DNA from: Streptomyces sp. YIM 121038
Lineage (GTDB): Bacteria; Actinomycetota; Actinomycetes; Streptomycetales; Streptomycetaceae
Reading direction: 5' to 3'
NCBI RefSeq assembly: GCF_006088715.1
Contig: NZ_CP030771.1
Location: 868,001-932,000 of the forward strand
DNA: 64,000 nucleotides
Positions within the stretch are counted from its first letter, which is position 1. Each line of letters starts with the position of its first letter. The translations under genes and the position numbers were made by a program. The notes beneath the pieces were generated by a model. The model had not been told where the DNA came from. It ran no database searches and was given only the letters and a program-made list of their open reading frames with translations. Shown here one piece after another: positions 15,458 to 23,012 of the stretch.

Positions 15458-16372
15458 ATGGACGAGCGCCGGGCACTCCCCGACGACGCGCTGGCGGAGG
15501 CGGCGGACGCGTTCCAGCGGCTGCGGCCCCGGCTCTTCGGCATCGCCTACCGCGTCCTGGGCAGCGTGAGCGAGGCCGAGGACGTGGTCCAGGACGCGTG
15601 GGTGCGCTGGCAGGGCACCGACCGGGACACGGTCGTCGCGCCGGGGGCGTTCCTCGCGAAGGTCACCACGCACCTGGCGATCAACGTGGCCCAGTCGGCA
15701 CGAGTGCGCCGCGAGGCGTATGTGGGGCCGTGGCTGCCGGAGCCCGTGGACACCAGCGTGGACCCGCAGGTCGGCGCGGAGCGCGGCGAGGCCGTCGAGC
15801 TCGCCGTGCTGCTGGTCCTGCAGAGCCTGAACCCCGTGGAGCGGGCGGCCTATGTGCTGCGGGAGGCGTTCGGCTACGCGTACGACGAGATCGCGGACAT
15901 GCTGGGGCTGAGCCAGGACAACGCGCGGCAGGTCGTCAGCCGGGCCCGCAAGCACCTGGCCGCCGGGCGCCGCGCACCCGTCGACGCGGCCCAGCACCGG
16001 CGGCTCCTCGAAGCCTTCGTCGCCGCCGCGCGCGACGGGGACGTCGCCGCCCTGGAGGACGTCCTGTCGGCCGACGTGGTCGCCTACGCGGACGGCAACG
16101 GCATGCGGGGCGTGGCGCGCCTTGAGGTCGTGGGGGCCGGACGCGTGGCGCGGATCAGCGCCTTCGCCAAGAAGTTCTTCCCCGGGGCCGAGTACGCCCT
16201 GGTCGAGGCCAACGGCCGCCCCAGCCTGCTCCTCGTCCAGGACGGCGCCGCCGTCGCCCTGGTGAGCGTCACGGTGGGGCCCGACGGGATCGACGGGCTG
16301 TACTGGGTCCTGGCGCCCGACAAGCTGCGGGCGTACGAGCGGTCGGTCCGCGCGCGCACCGGCAGGCCGTAG
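15458..16372 (+). CDS. ECF41-family RNA polymerase sigma factor with SnoaL-like C-terminal domain
   Basis: A 304-residue sigma factor with regions 2 and 4 (SEAEDVVQDAWVRWQG; LNPVERAAYVLREAFGYAYD, EIADMLGLSQDNARQVVSRA) followed by a NTF2/SnoaL-like domain of about 120 residues that in ECF41 proteins controls activity in place of an anti-sigma factor. The ECF41 linker motif WLPEP is at residues 92-96, and the C-terminal NPDKL box appears as APDKL at 286-290. ATG 15458 has GGAGG at 15449-15453. ECF41 genes are linked to carboxymuconolactone decarboxylase, oxidoreductase or epimerase genes; here an epimerase-like gene and a CMD gene follow, both with matching promoters. The inducing signal is unknown in the family. 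Confidence 0.92.
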   Translation: MDERRALPDDALAEAADAFQRLRPRLFGIAYRVLGSVSEAEDVVQDAWVRWQGTDRDTVVAPGAFLAKVTTHLAINVAQSARVRREAYVGPWLPEPVDTSVDPQVGAERGEAVELAVLLVLQSLNPVERAAYVLREAFGYAYDEIADMLGLSQDNARQVVSRARKHLAAGRRAPVDAAQHRRLLEAFVAAARDGDVAALEDVLSADVVAYADGNGMRGVARLEVVGAGRVARISAFAKKFFPGAEYALVEANGRPSLLLVQDGAAVALVSVTVGPDGIDGLYWVLAPDKLRAYERSVRARTGRP

Positions 16373-16399
16373 CGCGGGGGCGGCATCCGCCGGTGCCGG

Positions 16400-17134
16400 T
16401 CAGTGCCGGGCGAGCCAGTCCTCGTAGCGGGTGGCGGCGGTGTGCGCCGTGCCGTCGCCGGTGAGCACGTCGGGGAAGCCCGCGAACAGTCCGGCGCCCT
16501 CGTCGGTGACGACGGAGCGGCCGTCGGGCTTGGCCGCGAGGGTGATCTCGCCGAGCCGGTCGAGCCGGTGGACCTCGGGGCCCGCGACGTCGCGCACGCC
16601 GTTCGAGGGCGCGCCCTGCGCCGCGTCGGCGACGGCGGCCGCGACGTCGGCGGAGGCGATCGGGCGCAGCGGAAGCGAGGGCAGGCGCACCTCGCCGCCC
16701 TGGGTGGACATGTCCATCACCGGGGCGACGAACTCGAAGAACTGGGTGGCGCGCACGATGCTGTACGGGACGCCGCCGCGCACGGCTTCCTCCTGGGCGA
16801 CCTTGGCCCGGTAGTAGCCGTAGTCGGGGACCTGGTCGACGCCGACGATGGAGAGCGCGACGTGGTGGCGGACGCCCGCCGCCCGCTCCGCCTCGGCCAC
16901 GTTGCGGGCCGCGCGCGTGAAGAAGTCGAGCGCCGCCCCGCCCTCGAAGGACGGGGAGTTCGACACGTCCACGACCACGTCCGCGCCCTTCAGGGCCGGG
17001 ACGAGGCCCTCCCCGGTGAGGGTGTCGACGCCCGTGGACGGGGAGGCAGCCACGGTCTCGTGGCCGCGCTCGCGCAGCAGCGCGACCACCTGGGAGCCGA
17101 CGAGGCCCGTACCGCCGATGACCACGATCTTCAT
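16400..17134 (-). CDS. NAD(P)-binding atypical SDR / NmrA-like epimerase family protein
   Basis: A 244-residue Rossmann protein beginning MKIVVIGGTGLVGSQVVALL (GxxGxxG nucleotide site), with ALSIVGVDQVPDYGYYRAKV, where Y-x-x-x-K supplies the SDR-like pair, and IVRATQFFEFV typical of the NmrA/atypical-SDR group. These bind NAD(P) and act as oxidoreductases, epimerases or redox sensors. It is the oxidoreductase/epimerase partner of the ECF41 module: it converges with the sigma gene (27 bp apart) and is divergent from the CMD gene. Its upstream region carries TGTCACA-N16-TGTC on the minus strand, close to the ECF41 promoter consensus. Confidence 0.85.
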   Translation of the reverse strand: MKIVVIGGTGLVGSQVVALLRERGHETVAASPSTGVDTLTGEGLVPALKGADVVVDVSNSPSFEGGAALDFFTRAARNVAEAERAAGVRHHVALSIVGVDQVPDYGYYRAKVAQEEAVRGGVPYSIVRATQFFEFVAPVMDMSTQGGEVRLPSLPLRPIASADVAAAVADAAQGAPSNGVRDVAGPEVHRLDRLGEITLAAKPDGRSVVTDEGAGLFAGFPDVLTGDGTAHTAATRYEDWLARH

Positions 17135-17222
17135 GACTGTCTCCGTTCGCTGCTCCGGCTCGTGCCCGGCCGCGGTGCGGGTGGCACCTCGGTGGGCCCG
17201 GTGCGTGTGTGCACATCAACAG

Positions 17223-17249
17223 GACAGGGCAGCGGCCGTTTCTGTGACA
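17223..17249 (-). promoter_or_regulatory. Predicted ECF41-dependent promoter of the epimerase-like gene
   Basis: Read on the minus strand, TGTCACA (17249-17243) is followed by 16 bp and TGTC (17226-17223). The family consensus is TGTCACA with CGTC at -10 and a 15-16 bp spacer, so there is one mismatch. Start codon at 17134. Confidence 0.6.
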
Positions 17250-17378
17250 GCCGGATACGCGCCCTTTCCGGAGCGGGGCGGCCGGGGTCCGGGGCGCCGG
17301 GCCGCACATCACGGCCGTCCGGAACGCAGCGCCTCCCCGGGGCCCGCCGGGGGGTGAGACGGCCGTCACACGTACGGA

Positions 17379-17405
17379 TGTCACAGGCGGCCGGGCCGTC
17401 TCGTC
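17379..17405 (+). promoter_or_regulatory. Predicted ECF41-dependent promoter of the CMD gene
   Basis: TGTCACA at 17379-17385, a 16-bp spacer, and CGTC at 17402-17405 match the published ECF41 promoter pattern exactly. The CMD start codon is 40 bp downstream. Confidence 0.75.
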
Positions 17406-17444
17406 CAAGGGTGTGTCACCGCAACGACGACACAGGAGCACACC

Positions 17445-17918
17445 ATGACCGCTCGCCTGAACTTCTTCACCAACGCCGTCGCGACCGCGTTCGCCCGGCA
17501 CCTCGTCGCGGCGGACAGGGCCCTGGCGGATTCGGGGCTGCCCGCCGCCACCCAGGAACTGGTGAAGCTGCGCGCCAGCCAGATCAACGGCTGCGGCTTC
17601 TGCGTGGACATGCACGCCAAGGACGCCGCGCACGCCGGGGAGAGCGCGACGCGCCTGAACCTGGTCGCGGTCTGGCGCGAGGCCACCGTGTTCACCGACG
17701 CCGAGCGGGCCGCCCTGGAGCTCGCGGAGCAGGGCACCCGCATCGCCGACGCGGCGGGCGGGGTCACCGACGAGGCCTGGGCGAACGCCGCCAAGCACTA
17801 CGACGAGGACCAGCTCGCGGCCCTGGTGTGCGCCATCGCGCTCATCAACGCCTTCAACCGGGGCAACGTCATGGTCCAGCAGCCCGCCGGTGGCTACGAG
17901 CCCGGTCAGCTGCACTGA
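17445..17918 (+). CDS. Carboxymuconolactone decarboxylase (AhpD-like) family protein
   Basis: A 157-residue all-helical protein of the CMD/AhpD family. The redox motif is intact: C50-G-F-C53-V-D-M-H57 within KLRASQINGCGFCVDMHAKD, as in alkylhydroperoxidases that reduce organic peroxides through the Cys pair. The second half (LAALVCAIALINAFNRGNVM) matches the trimer-forming helices. An AGGAG precedes ATG 17445. It is the CMD gene of the ECF41 module and has the best promoter match in the window. The gene behind it (HxlR) converges 16 bp away. Physiological substrate unknown. Confidence 0.9.
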   Translation: MTARLNFFTNAVATAFARHLVAADRALADSGLPAATQELVKLRASQINGCGFCVDMHAKDAAHAGESATRLNLVAVWREATVFTDAERAALELAEQGTRIADAAGGVTDEAWANAAKHYDEDQLAALVCAIALINAFNRGNVMVQQPAGGYEPGQLH

Positions 17919-17934
17919 GACGGGTGACGCGCGG

Positions 17935-18456
17935 TCAGCCCGCGGTCTCCGCGCCGTCCCCGGCGGGGAAGCGGGCCCGCACCGCCGGGTCGTCGAGCAG
18001 CCGGGGCGGGAAGCCGGGGCCGATGCGCACGGTCACGTCCTCGTGGCGGAGGGGTTCGTCGCAGGACGAGCAGACGACGCGGGCCCGGGTGTCGTGACCG
18101 CAGGTCGTGTGGCGCAGGACCGTGGGCACGCCTTCCTCCCCCGACTGCCACCGGTCTCCCCAGGCGTTGATCGCCGCGAGCACACCGAAGAAGTCGCGGC
18201 CCTTGTCCGTCGGCAGATACGCGTGGCGGACGGGGTCGCTCTGGTAGGCGCGGCGCTCCAGGAGGCCCGCGCCCTCCAGGCGCCGCAGGCGGTCGGTGAG
18301 GGTGTTGCGGGCGATGCCGAGCGTCCCGATGAAGCCGTCGAAGCGCGACTCCCCGTAGAAGACCTCGCGCAGCACCAGCAGCGTCCAGCCGTCGCCCAGG
18401 ATGTCGACGGTGCGGGCGATGGAGCAGGGCCAGCTGTCGAAAGAGGTCCGTCTCAT
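17935..18456 (-). CDS. HxlR-family transcriptional regulator
   Basis: A 173-residue winged-helix protein of the HxlR class: C-SIARTVDILGDGWTLLVLRE near the start (Cys11 is the conserved thiol sensor position), then FDGFIGTLGIARNTLTDRLR, LEGAGLLERRAYQSDPVRHA. A C-terminal extension contains CGH and CSSC, possibly a metal-binding finger, as in many actinobacterial members. HxlR proteins often sense electrophiles or quinones. It is divergent from the enoyl-CoA hydratase-like gene; the 100-bp gap contains a perfect 12-bp inverted repeat, the likely operator for both genes. Confidence 0.9.
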   Translation of the reverse strand: MRRTSFDSWPCSIARTVDILGDGWTLLVLREVFYGESRFDGFIGTLGIARNTLTDRLRRLEGAGLLERRAYQSDPVRHAYLPTDKGRDFFGVLAAINAWGDRWQSGEEGVPTVLRHTTCGHDTRARVVCSSCDEPLRHEDVTVRIGPGFPPRLLDDPAVRARFPAGDGAETAG

Positions 18457-18475
18457 CCGCCCAGCTTATCGGTTT

Positions 18476-18537
18476 CATGATGAGACCCACTTGTGAGCAT
18501 GCCCGGGGACGACTACCGTCCAGTAGGTCTCATCATG
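18476..18537. promoter_or_regulatory. Inverted-repeat operator between HxlR and enoyl-CoA hydratase genes
   Basis: CATGATGAGACC at 18476-18487 is repeated in perfect inverted orientation at 18526-18537 (GGTCTCATCATG), centre-to-centre 50 bp. A smaller dyad CTAC-N6-GTAG lies just before the right arm. The arms flank both promoters, suggesting cooperative binding by HxlR dimers. Confidence 0.65.
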
Positions 18538-18556
18538 CAACTGACGAGGAGGGCTG

Positions 18557-19357
18557 ATGGTTTCCACGCCTGCGGACACGGCCGCGGTCACCGTCGAACG
18601 GGACGGGCACGTGCTGTTGATGGGCCTGAACCGCCCCGCGAAGCGCAACGCGTTCACCCGGCAGATGCTCATTGAACTGTCGCTCGCGTACGGCCTGTTG
18701 GAGCGGGACGACGACCTGTGGTGCGGAGTGCTCTTCGCCCACGGGGAGCACTTCACCGGCGGCCTCGACATGCTCGACGTCGGCGCCGAGCTGGCCGCCG
18801 GGGAGTTCCCCGCGCCCGAGGGCGGCCGTGACCCGTGGCGCCTGGACGGGCCCTGGACCAAGCCCGTCGTGGCGGCCGCGCAGGGCTGGGTCATGACCCT
18901 CGGCATCGAGCTGCTGCTCGCCGCCGACATCCGGGTGGCGGCCCGGGACGCGCGCTTCGCCCAGCTGGAGATCCGGCGGGGCATCTACCCCTTCGGCGGG
19001 GCGACGTTCCGGCTGCCCCAGCAGGCGGGCTGGGGCAACGCCATGCGGTGGCTGCTCACCGGCGAGGAGTTCGGCGCCGCGGAGGCCCGTCGCATCGGCC
19101 TGGTGCAGGAGGTCGTCGACGACGGTCCGGCCGCCCGCGCCCGGGCCGTCGAGCTCGCCGCCCTCATCGCGGCGAAGTCCGCGCCGCTGGGGGTCCGTAC
19201 GACCCTGGAGTCCGCGCACCGGGCGCGCGAGCACGGCGACGCGCGTGCCATCGAGCGGCTGCGCCCCGACGTCGCGCGGCTCGTCGCGACCTCCGACGGG
19301 GCCGAGGGGGTCCGGTCCTTCGCCGAGCGGCGCGACGCCGTCTTCACCGGCACCTGA
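18557..19357 (+). CDS. Enoyl-CoA hydratase/isomerase (crotonase) family protein
   Basis: A 266-residue crotonase-fold enzyme. The oxyanion-hole segments are at NRPAKRNAFTRQML and AAAQGWVMTLGIELLLAADI, and RLPQQAGWGNAMRWLLTGEEF with AAEARRIGLVQEVV gives the standard C-terminal helices. These enzymes act on acyl-CoA thioesters (hydration, isomerisation, hydrolysis). In the position of the second catalytic Glu the region reads FAQLEIRRGIYPFGGA, where E is present in the first part only, so the exact reaction is open. GAGGAGGG precedes ATG 18557. It is divergent from HxlR and probably controlled by it. Confidence 0.88.
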   Translation: MVSTPADTAAVTVERDGHVLLMGLNRPAKRNAFTRQMLIELSLAYGLLERDDDLWCGVLFAHGEHFTGGLDMLDVGAELAAGEFPAPEGGRDPWRLDGPWTKPVVAAAQGWVMTLGIELLLAADIRVAARDARFAQLEIRRGIYPFGGATFRLPQQAGWGNAMRWLLTGEEFGAAEARRIGLVQEVVDDGPAARARAVELAALIAAKSAPLGVRTTLESAHRAREHGDARAIERLRPDVARLVATSDGAEGVRSFAERRDAVFTGT

Positions 19358-19543
19358 CGGCCGACGGGCGGAACGACGGGGTGGCGGCCCGACCGCCTCC
19401 CGGCCCCGGCAGCCGTCTGAACTGCTGGGTCACCTTGAGGTGCCCCAGTCACCAAAAAGTGCATCCTTCCACGTCAGCGGCTGCTCTCCTACGGTTCCCG
19501 AGTAACCACTGGAGAGCACACGCGTCTTGGTTTCGGAGGCATC

Positions 19544-19951
19544 ATGGCCATCACCCTCGTCAACCCCGCCGGACTGCCGGAGGTCGACGCCTACCGGCAG
19601 GTGTCGATCGCGTCGGGGTCGAAGCTGGTCTTCGTCGCCGGGCAGGTCGCCTGGGACACCGCGGGCGTGACGGTCGGCGAGGGCGACCTCGCGGCCCAGG
19701 TCGAGCAGTGCTACCTCAATGTCGGCACCGCCCTCGCCGCGGCCGGCGCCACCTTCGGCGACGTCGCGAAGCTGACCGTCCACGTCGTCGACTGGGCACC
19801 GGACAAGATGCCCCTCCTCCTGGAGGGGATCGCCCGCGCCGCCGCGAAGCTGGGGGTGACACCGGTGGCGCCGGGCACGCTCCTCGGGGTCGCGGCCCTC
19901 GACACGCCCGACCACCTGGTCGAGGTCGAGGCCACGGCCGTCATCGACTGA
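19544..19951 (+). CDS. RidA/YjgF/YER057c/UK114 family protein
   Basis: A 135-residue RidA-like protein: LVFVAGQVAWDTAGVTVGEG, DLAAQVEQCYLNVGTALAAA, DVAKLTVHVVDW and the closing ALDTPDHLVEVEATAVID follow the trimeric RidA fold. Canonical RidA has an Arg (R105) that deaminates 2-aminoacrylate; here the corresponding stretch is GVAALDTPDHLVEVEA without an obvious Arg, so it probably belongs to one of the Rid subfamilies lacking that activity. GGAGG precedes the ATG by 5-6 nt. The 186-bp upstream region has the short dyad CACCTTGAGGTG (19431-19442) as a possible operator. Confidence 0.88.
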   Translation: MAITLVNPAGLPEVDAYRQVSIASGSKLVFVAGQVAWDTAGVTVGEGDLAAQVEQCYLNVGTALAAAGATFGDVAKLTVHVVDWAPDKMPLLLEGIARAAAKLGVTPVAPGTLLGVAALDTPDHLVEVEATAVID

Positions 19952-20026
19952 AACGGCCGCCATCGGCGGAAGAGGTGCCGCCCGGGCCGCCGTGGCCCCG
20001 CCCCCGGGACGGGGCCACGGCCCGCG

Positions 20027-20290
20027 CTAGTCGTTGCTGACAAGAACGTTGAGCCGGTAGTTCAGAGGATCCGACCACTCGATGTTGACCCAGATGACGT
20101 ACTGGCCGTCCCTCGGCGCCACGTTGTGCACCGTCATGCGCGCACTGCCGACGAAGGAGTCGCCGTTGGCGTCGACTTCGGTGATGGAGGCGACGATGGT
20201 GCTCCCCTTGAAGGCGACAGGCGAGTTGATGGGCTGCACGAAGCTGCCGCGTCCCCTGCCGTTGAATACCCGTCGGATAACCGTGCTCAT
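20027..20290 (-). CDS. Small beta-rich hypothetical protein
   Basis: An 87-residue protein, no family recognised with certainty. After a basic start (MSTVIRRVFNGRGRGSF) the rest alternates hydrophobic and polar residues as in a beta-sandwich: STIVASITEVDANGDSFVGS, RMTVHNVAPRDGQYVIWVNI, SDPLNYRLNVLVSND. There is no signal peptide and no Cys. GAGGGGAC lies directly upstream of ATG 20290. It follows a 60-residue acidic peptide gene on the same strand by 72 bp, and both probably share a transcript. Confidence 0.7.
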   Translation of the reverse strand: MSTVIRRVFNGRGRGSFVQPINSPVAFKGSTIVASITEVDANGDSFVGSARMTVHNVAPRDGQYVIWVNIEWSDPLNYRLNVLVSND

Positions 20291-20362
20291 GTCCCCTCTT
20301 TCCGCTGCTCGTGCCCTATCCGCTCCTGTGGTCCTGCCGCTCCCCGCGTCCGCGCGCCGAGG

Positions 20363-20545
20363 TCACACCGCCTCGTCCTCGGCGACTTCGAGCACCGCGG
20401 GGGCCACCGCGCTCTCCGCGGCGTCCGCGGCCTGGTCCGCGCCCTCCGACAGGGCGCTGGGCGGGGCCACGCCCGGGCCCGCGGGTTCGTCCTGGCCCGC
20501 TCCGGCCACTTGCGGCGCGGGCTCCCCTACGTGGCTGCCGCTCAC
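20363..20545 (-). CDS. Small acidic Ala-rich peptide
   Basis: A 60-residue open frame from GTG 20545, with GGGGAG five bases upstream. The product is acidic and rich in Ala, Pro and Gly (ending AAESAVAPAVLEVAEDEAV), with no Cys, no membrane helix and no recognised domain. It is the first gene of a probable two-gene unit with the 87-residue beta-rich protein. A precursor peptide or an unstructured partner are both possible; support is limited to the RBS, frame and position. Confidence 0.45.
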   Translation of the reverse strand: MSGSHVGEPAPQVAGAGQDEPAGPGVAPPSALSEGADQAADAAESAVAPAVLEVAEDEAV

Positions 20546-20995
20546 ACCGCTCCCCTTTCTGTAGTTTTCTGCAGTTCTGCGGATCTGTGCGGTTGTGCGG
20601 AACGTCCGTGGGACCCCTTCACGTCCGGCGCCGGGTCCCCGGGGCGCGGGGCACCCGGTCCGAGGACGCGAAGGGGCGTAAGGAGTTGCTGGCGAGTCGC
20701 TACTGTCCCCCCGGCGCGGGGGTGTGTCCATCACCCACAAGGAGCACAAGGGGGTACGGGCCAACCAGTCTCGGACAAAAGCACTATGGCGAACCGTCAG
20801 GGACCTGTCCGGATCGCGGGCCCGGTGTGCCGCGCCGACCGCCCGGAACCGGACCGGACAGCCCCGCGACGACCGGCCACACCAGGACGCCGGGCTCGAC
20901 CCGACCGCCGATCAGGCCATTGATCAGGCATTACGTGAGTCTTACGGATCCCGTCCCGGGCCGGATCCGGGCCCGTGGTGAGGTGTGCTTGCGTC
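20546..20995. other. Divergent intergenic region with degenerate tandem repeat
   Basis: The 450 bp between the peptide gene (minus) and the DM13 gene (plus) have no convincing gene. Read on the minus strand, 20601-20557 holds five degenerate 8-10 bp units (CCGCACAA, CCGCACAGAT, CCGCAGAA, CTGCAGAAAA, CTACAGAAA) just upstream of the GGGGAG ribosome-binding site, that is, in the probable mRNA leader. A short hairpin (CCCCC-GGCGC-GGGGG) is near 20707-20721. A GTG-started frame at 20724-20981 has no ribosome-binding site and weak codon bias. Confidence 0.5.
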
Positions 20996-21538
20996 ATGAA
21001 CCTCTCGCCGCGACGCCGTGTCGTCGTCCCCGCGCTGCTGGTCACCACCCTGGTGGCAGCCTTCGCGCTGTACTTCTTCCAGCCGTGGCGCGCCTTCACC
21101 AACACCACCGTCAACGAGTCCCTGCCCACGGCGACGGCCGGAGGCGGCGAGGACGCGGGCGGCGGCAGCGCCCCCGCCGCCGTCAGGGAGCTGGCCCGCG
21201 GCAGCCTCGTCGCACACGAGCACCCCACCAGCGGCACCGCCCGCACCCTGCGGCTCGCCGACGGCCGTCAGCTGCTGCGCCTGGAGGACCTCAAGACGTC
21301 GGAGGGTCCTGACGTACGGGTCTATCTGTCCACCCGGCCCGCCTCAAAGGCCGCCGACGGGCTCGGCGCGGGAGCCGTGTGGCTCGGCCGCCTCAAGGGC
21401 AATCTGGGCAACCAGAACTACACCGTGCCGGACGGCTCCGACCCCGCCGGGTTCCGCAGCGCGGTCGTCTGGTGCGAGCGCTTCGGAGTCTCCTTCGGCG
21501 CCGCCGACCTCACCCCGTCACCCGCCGCACCACGCTGA
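20996..21538 (+). CDS. Membrane-anchored DM13-domain protein
   Basis: A 180-residue protein with a basic N-terminus (MNLSPRRR), one membrane helix at about residues 8-28 (VVVPALLVTTLVAAFALYFF), a Gly-rich linker, and an extracellular DM13 domain at about residues 68-172 (GSLVAHEHPTSGTARTLRLA, LLRLEDLKTSEGPDVRVYLS, WLGRLKGNLGNQNYTVPDGS). One Cys (VVWCERFGVSF) matches the conserved DM13 Cys proposed as a redox or heme-thiolate site. Function is not known. ATG 20996 is used because it directly precedes the basic and hydrophobic segments. Confidence 0.85.
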   Translation: MNLSPRRRVVVPALLVTTLVAAFALYFFQPWRAFTNTTVNESLPTATAGGGEDAGGGSAPAAVRELARGSLVAHEHPTSGTARTLRLADGRQLLRLEDLKTSEGPDVRVYLSTRPASKAADGLGAGAVWLGRLKGNLGNQNYTVPDGSDPAGFRSAVVWCERFGVSFGAADLTPSPAAPR

Positions 21539-21721
21539 TCACACGACCACCGCACCCGGGTACCGGGCCGCGGGCCCTCCTTCCTGCGGCCCGGCCGGCA
21601 CGGCCGACCACACCGCGAGCACCGTGGGGTCGCGGAGCACCGGGGGGTCACCGGAGCCGGGCACGAGCCCGTGGATCGCGTCGACCTCGGCCGCGAGGAG
21701 CCGCTTCTCGTCCCACTGCAT
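21539..21721 (-). CDS. Possible small protein at the end of the winged-helix operon
   Basis: A 60-residue frame from ATG 21721, starting 9 bp after the stop of the winged-helix gene and ending exactly beside the DM13 gene stop. The sequence (MQWDEKRLLAAEVDAIHGL, then VLRDPTVLAVWSAV) is plausible for a small soluble protein and the codon bias is streptomycete, but there is no good ribosome-binding site and no recognised family. Re-initiation after the upstream stop would be needed. Confidence 0.35.
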   Translation of the reverse strand: MQWDEKRLLAAEVDAIHGLVPGSGDPPVLRDPTVLAVWSAVPAGPQEGGPAARYPGAVVV

Positions 21722-21730
21722 GAGGTGAGG

Positions 21731-22975
21731 CTAACTGCCGCGTGCAGCCCGCCTGTTCCGGTTTCGAAGGGTGCCCCTCGTTCCGGACTCCGGGCCCCCG
21801 CCGCTGAGGCGGCGTTCGAGGGGAGTGCGGTAGCAGGGGGTGACGCGGGTGCCGTCGAGGAAGGCGGTCAGACGTCCGATGGCGTCCTCCACGGCCGTGC
21901 GGGCCTCGCGGCCGGGGTCGGCGAGGAGGTGGTGGCGCACGTGTCCGTCGGGCCCTTGGGACCAGGCGCCGATGACGCGGCCGCCCCACCAGACCGTGGG
22001 GCCGATGTTGCCGTTGCGGTCGAAGAGTTCGGGCGTGTACGCCGGGTCGAGGTACCAGTCGCGGTGGCGCCAGCCCATCGCGGTGGGGTCGAGGCCGGGC
22101 AGCAGCGCGGCTTCCGGCGCGGCGGCGGGGAGCGGGTCGACGTCCTCGGGCAGGACGTGGCCCGTGCCCTCGGCGAGCTCGACGGCCTGCGCGGCGGTGG
22201 CCGCGAGCGCGGCGCGGGTGGCGGTGAGCGTCCATCCCGTCCACCACTTCAGGTCGTCGACGGTGACGGGCCCGAAGGCCGCCAGATAGCGGCGGGCCAG
22301 CTCGGTCCGCGCCTCGGCGGCGGGCAGCGGCGGCTGCGGTCGCGCCGGGGCCCAGCGGAACTGCCCGGACGTCCACGAGCCCACCGGCCGGGCGCGCCGC
22401 ACGCGCCCCTCGGCGGCCAGCAGGCCGAGCACCGGCGAGGCGGCGCGCTGCCGCGACGCGTAGGGCTTCTCGGGGCTGACGACGAACTGCTCGCCCAAGT
22501 CCGGCACATCGGCGGCCAGTTCGGCAGCGGAGGCCTCGCCGCGTGCCGCGAGGGCGTCGAGGAGCGCTCGCTCCACGGCGGCGCGGCGCCGCTCGTCCCA
22601 GCCCAGGGCGTCGCGCAGCTTCGCCGTGGCGTCGGCGCGGTGCGGGTCGCTGCTCTTGGCGGTCGCGTGCCAGACGGTCGGGGCGAGCGCGGCCGGGACC
22701 ACGAACAGGGTGCGGCGCATGCACCGTACGCGCGCCAGTTCCGGCTCGGCCCCAGGGCCGGTGTCGTAGAGCGCGGCGTCGATGGCGGCGACGGTGGGCG
22801 TCCGCATCCGGGCGGCCGCCGCGAGGAAGACCGTCGCCGGGTCGGTGGCGTGCAGCCCGGTCAGGGCGTGCGCGACCTCCTGGGCCGAGGTGACCCTGGT
22901 GGCGGCGGTGAGGAGATGCCGCCGGGCCAGACGGGTGCGGCGTTGGGCGGCGGTGACGCCGGGCAGGGCGGTCAT
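21731..22975 (-). CDS. Winged-helix DNA-binding / AlkZ-like DNA glycosylase family protein
   Basis: A 414-residue protein of the HTH_42 (YcaQ/AlkZ-like) family. Typical segments are RLARRHLLTAATRVTSAQEV, MRRTLFVVPAALAPTVWHAT, RRYLAAFGPVTVDDLKWWTG and FDRNGNIGPTVWWGGRVIGA with SRQRAASPVLGLLAAEGRVR as a winged helix. AlkZ glycosylases unhook crosslinked or alkylated bases through a Q-x-Q motif after the first helices; here the matching place reads HATDPAT without that pair, so catalytic activity is doubtful. Third gene of an operon with an NADP-oxidoreductase-like protein and a VOC protein (gaps of 35-37 bp). Confidence 0.8.
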   Translation of the reverse strand: MTALPGVTAAQRRTRLARRHLLTAATRVTSAQEVAHALTGLHATDPATVFLAAAARMRTPTVAAIDAALYDTGPGAEPELARVRCMRRTLFVVPAALAPTVWHATAKSSDPHRADATAKLRDALGWDERRRAAVERALLDALAARGEASAAELAADVPDLGEQFVVSPEKPYASRQRAASPVLGLLAAEGRVRRARPVGSWTSGQFRWAPARPQPPLPAAEARTELARRYLAAFGPVTVDDLKWWTGWTLTATRAALAATAAQAVELAEGTGHVLPEDVDPLPAAAPEAALLPGLDPTAMGWRHRDWYLDPAYTPELFDRNGNIGPTVWWGGRVIGAWSQGPDGHVRHHLLADPGREARTAVEDAIGRLTAFLDGTRVTPCYRTPLERRLSGGGPESGTRGTLRNRNRRAARGS

Positions 22976-23012
22976 GCGGGTTCCCTGGGCTCGTGGTCGG
23001 TCGCGGCGGGGG

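Noticed and set aside
20724..20981. An 85-codon frame starting with GTG before the DM13 gene
   Set aside because: No ribosome-binding site and weak codon bias; more likely leader or promoter DNA.
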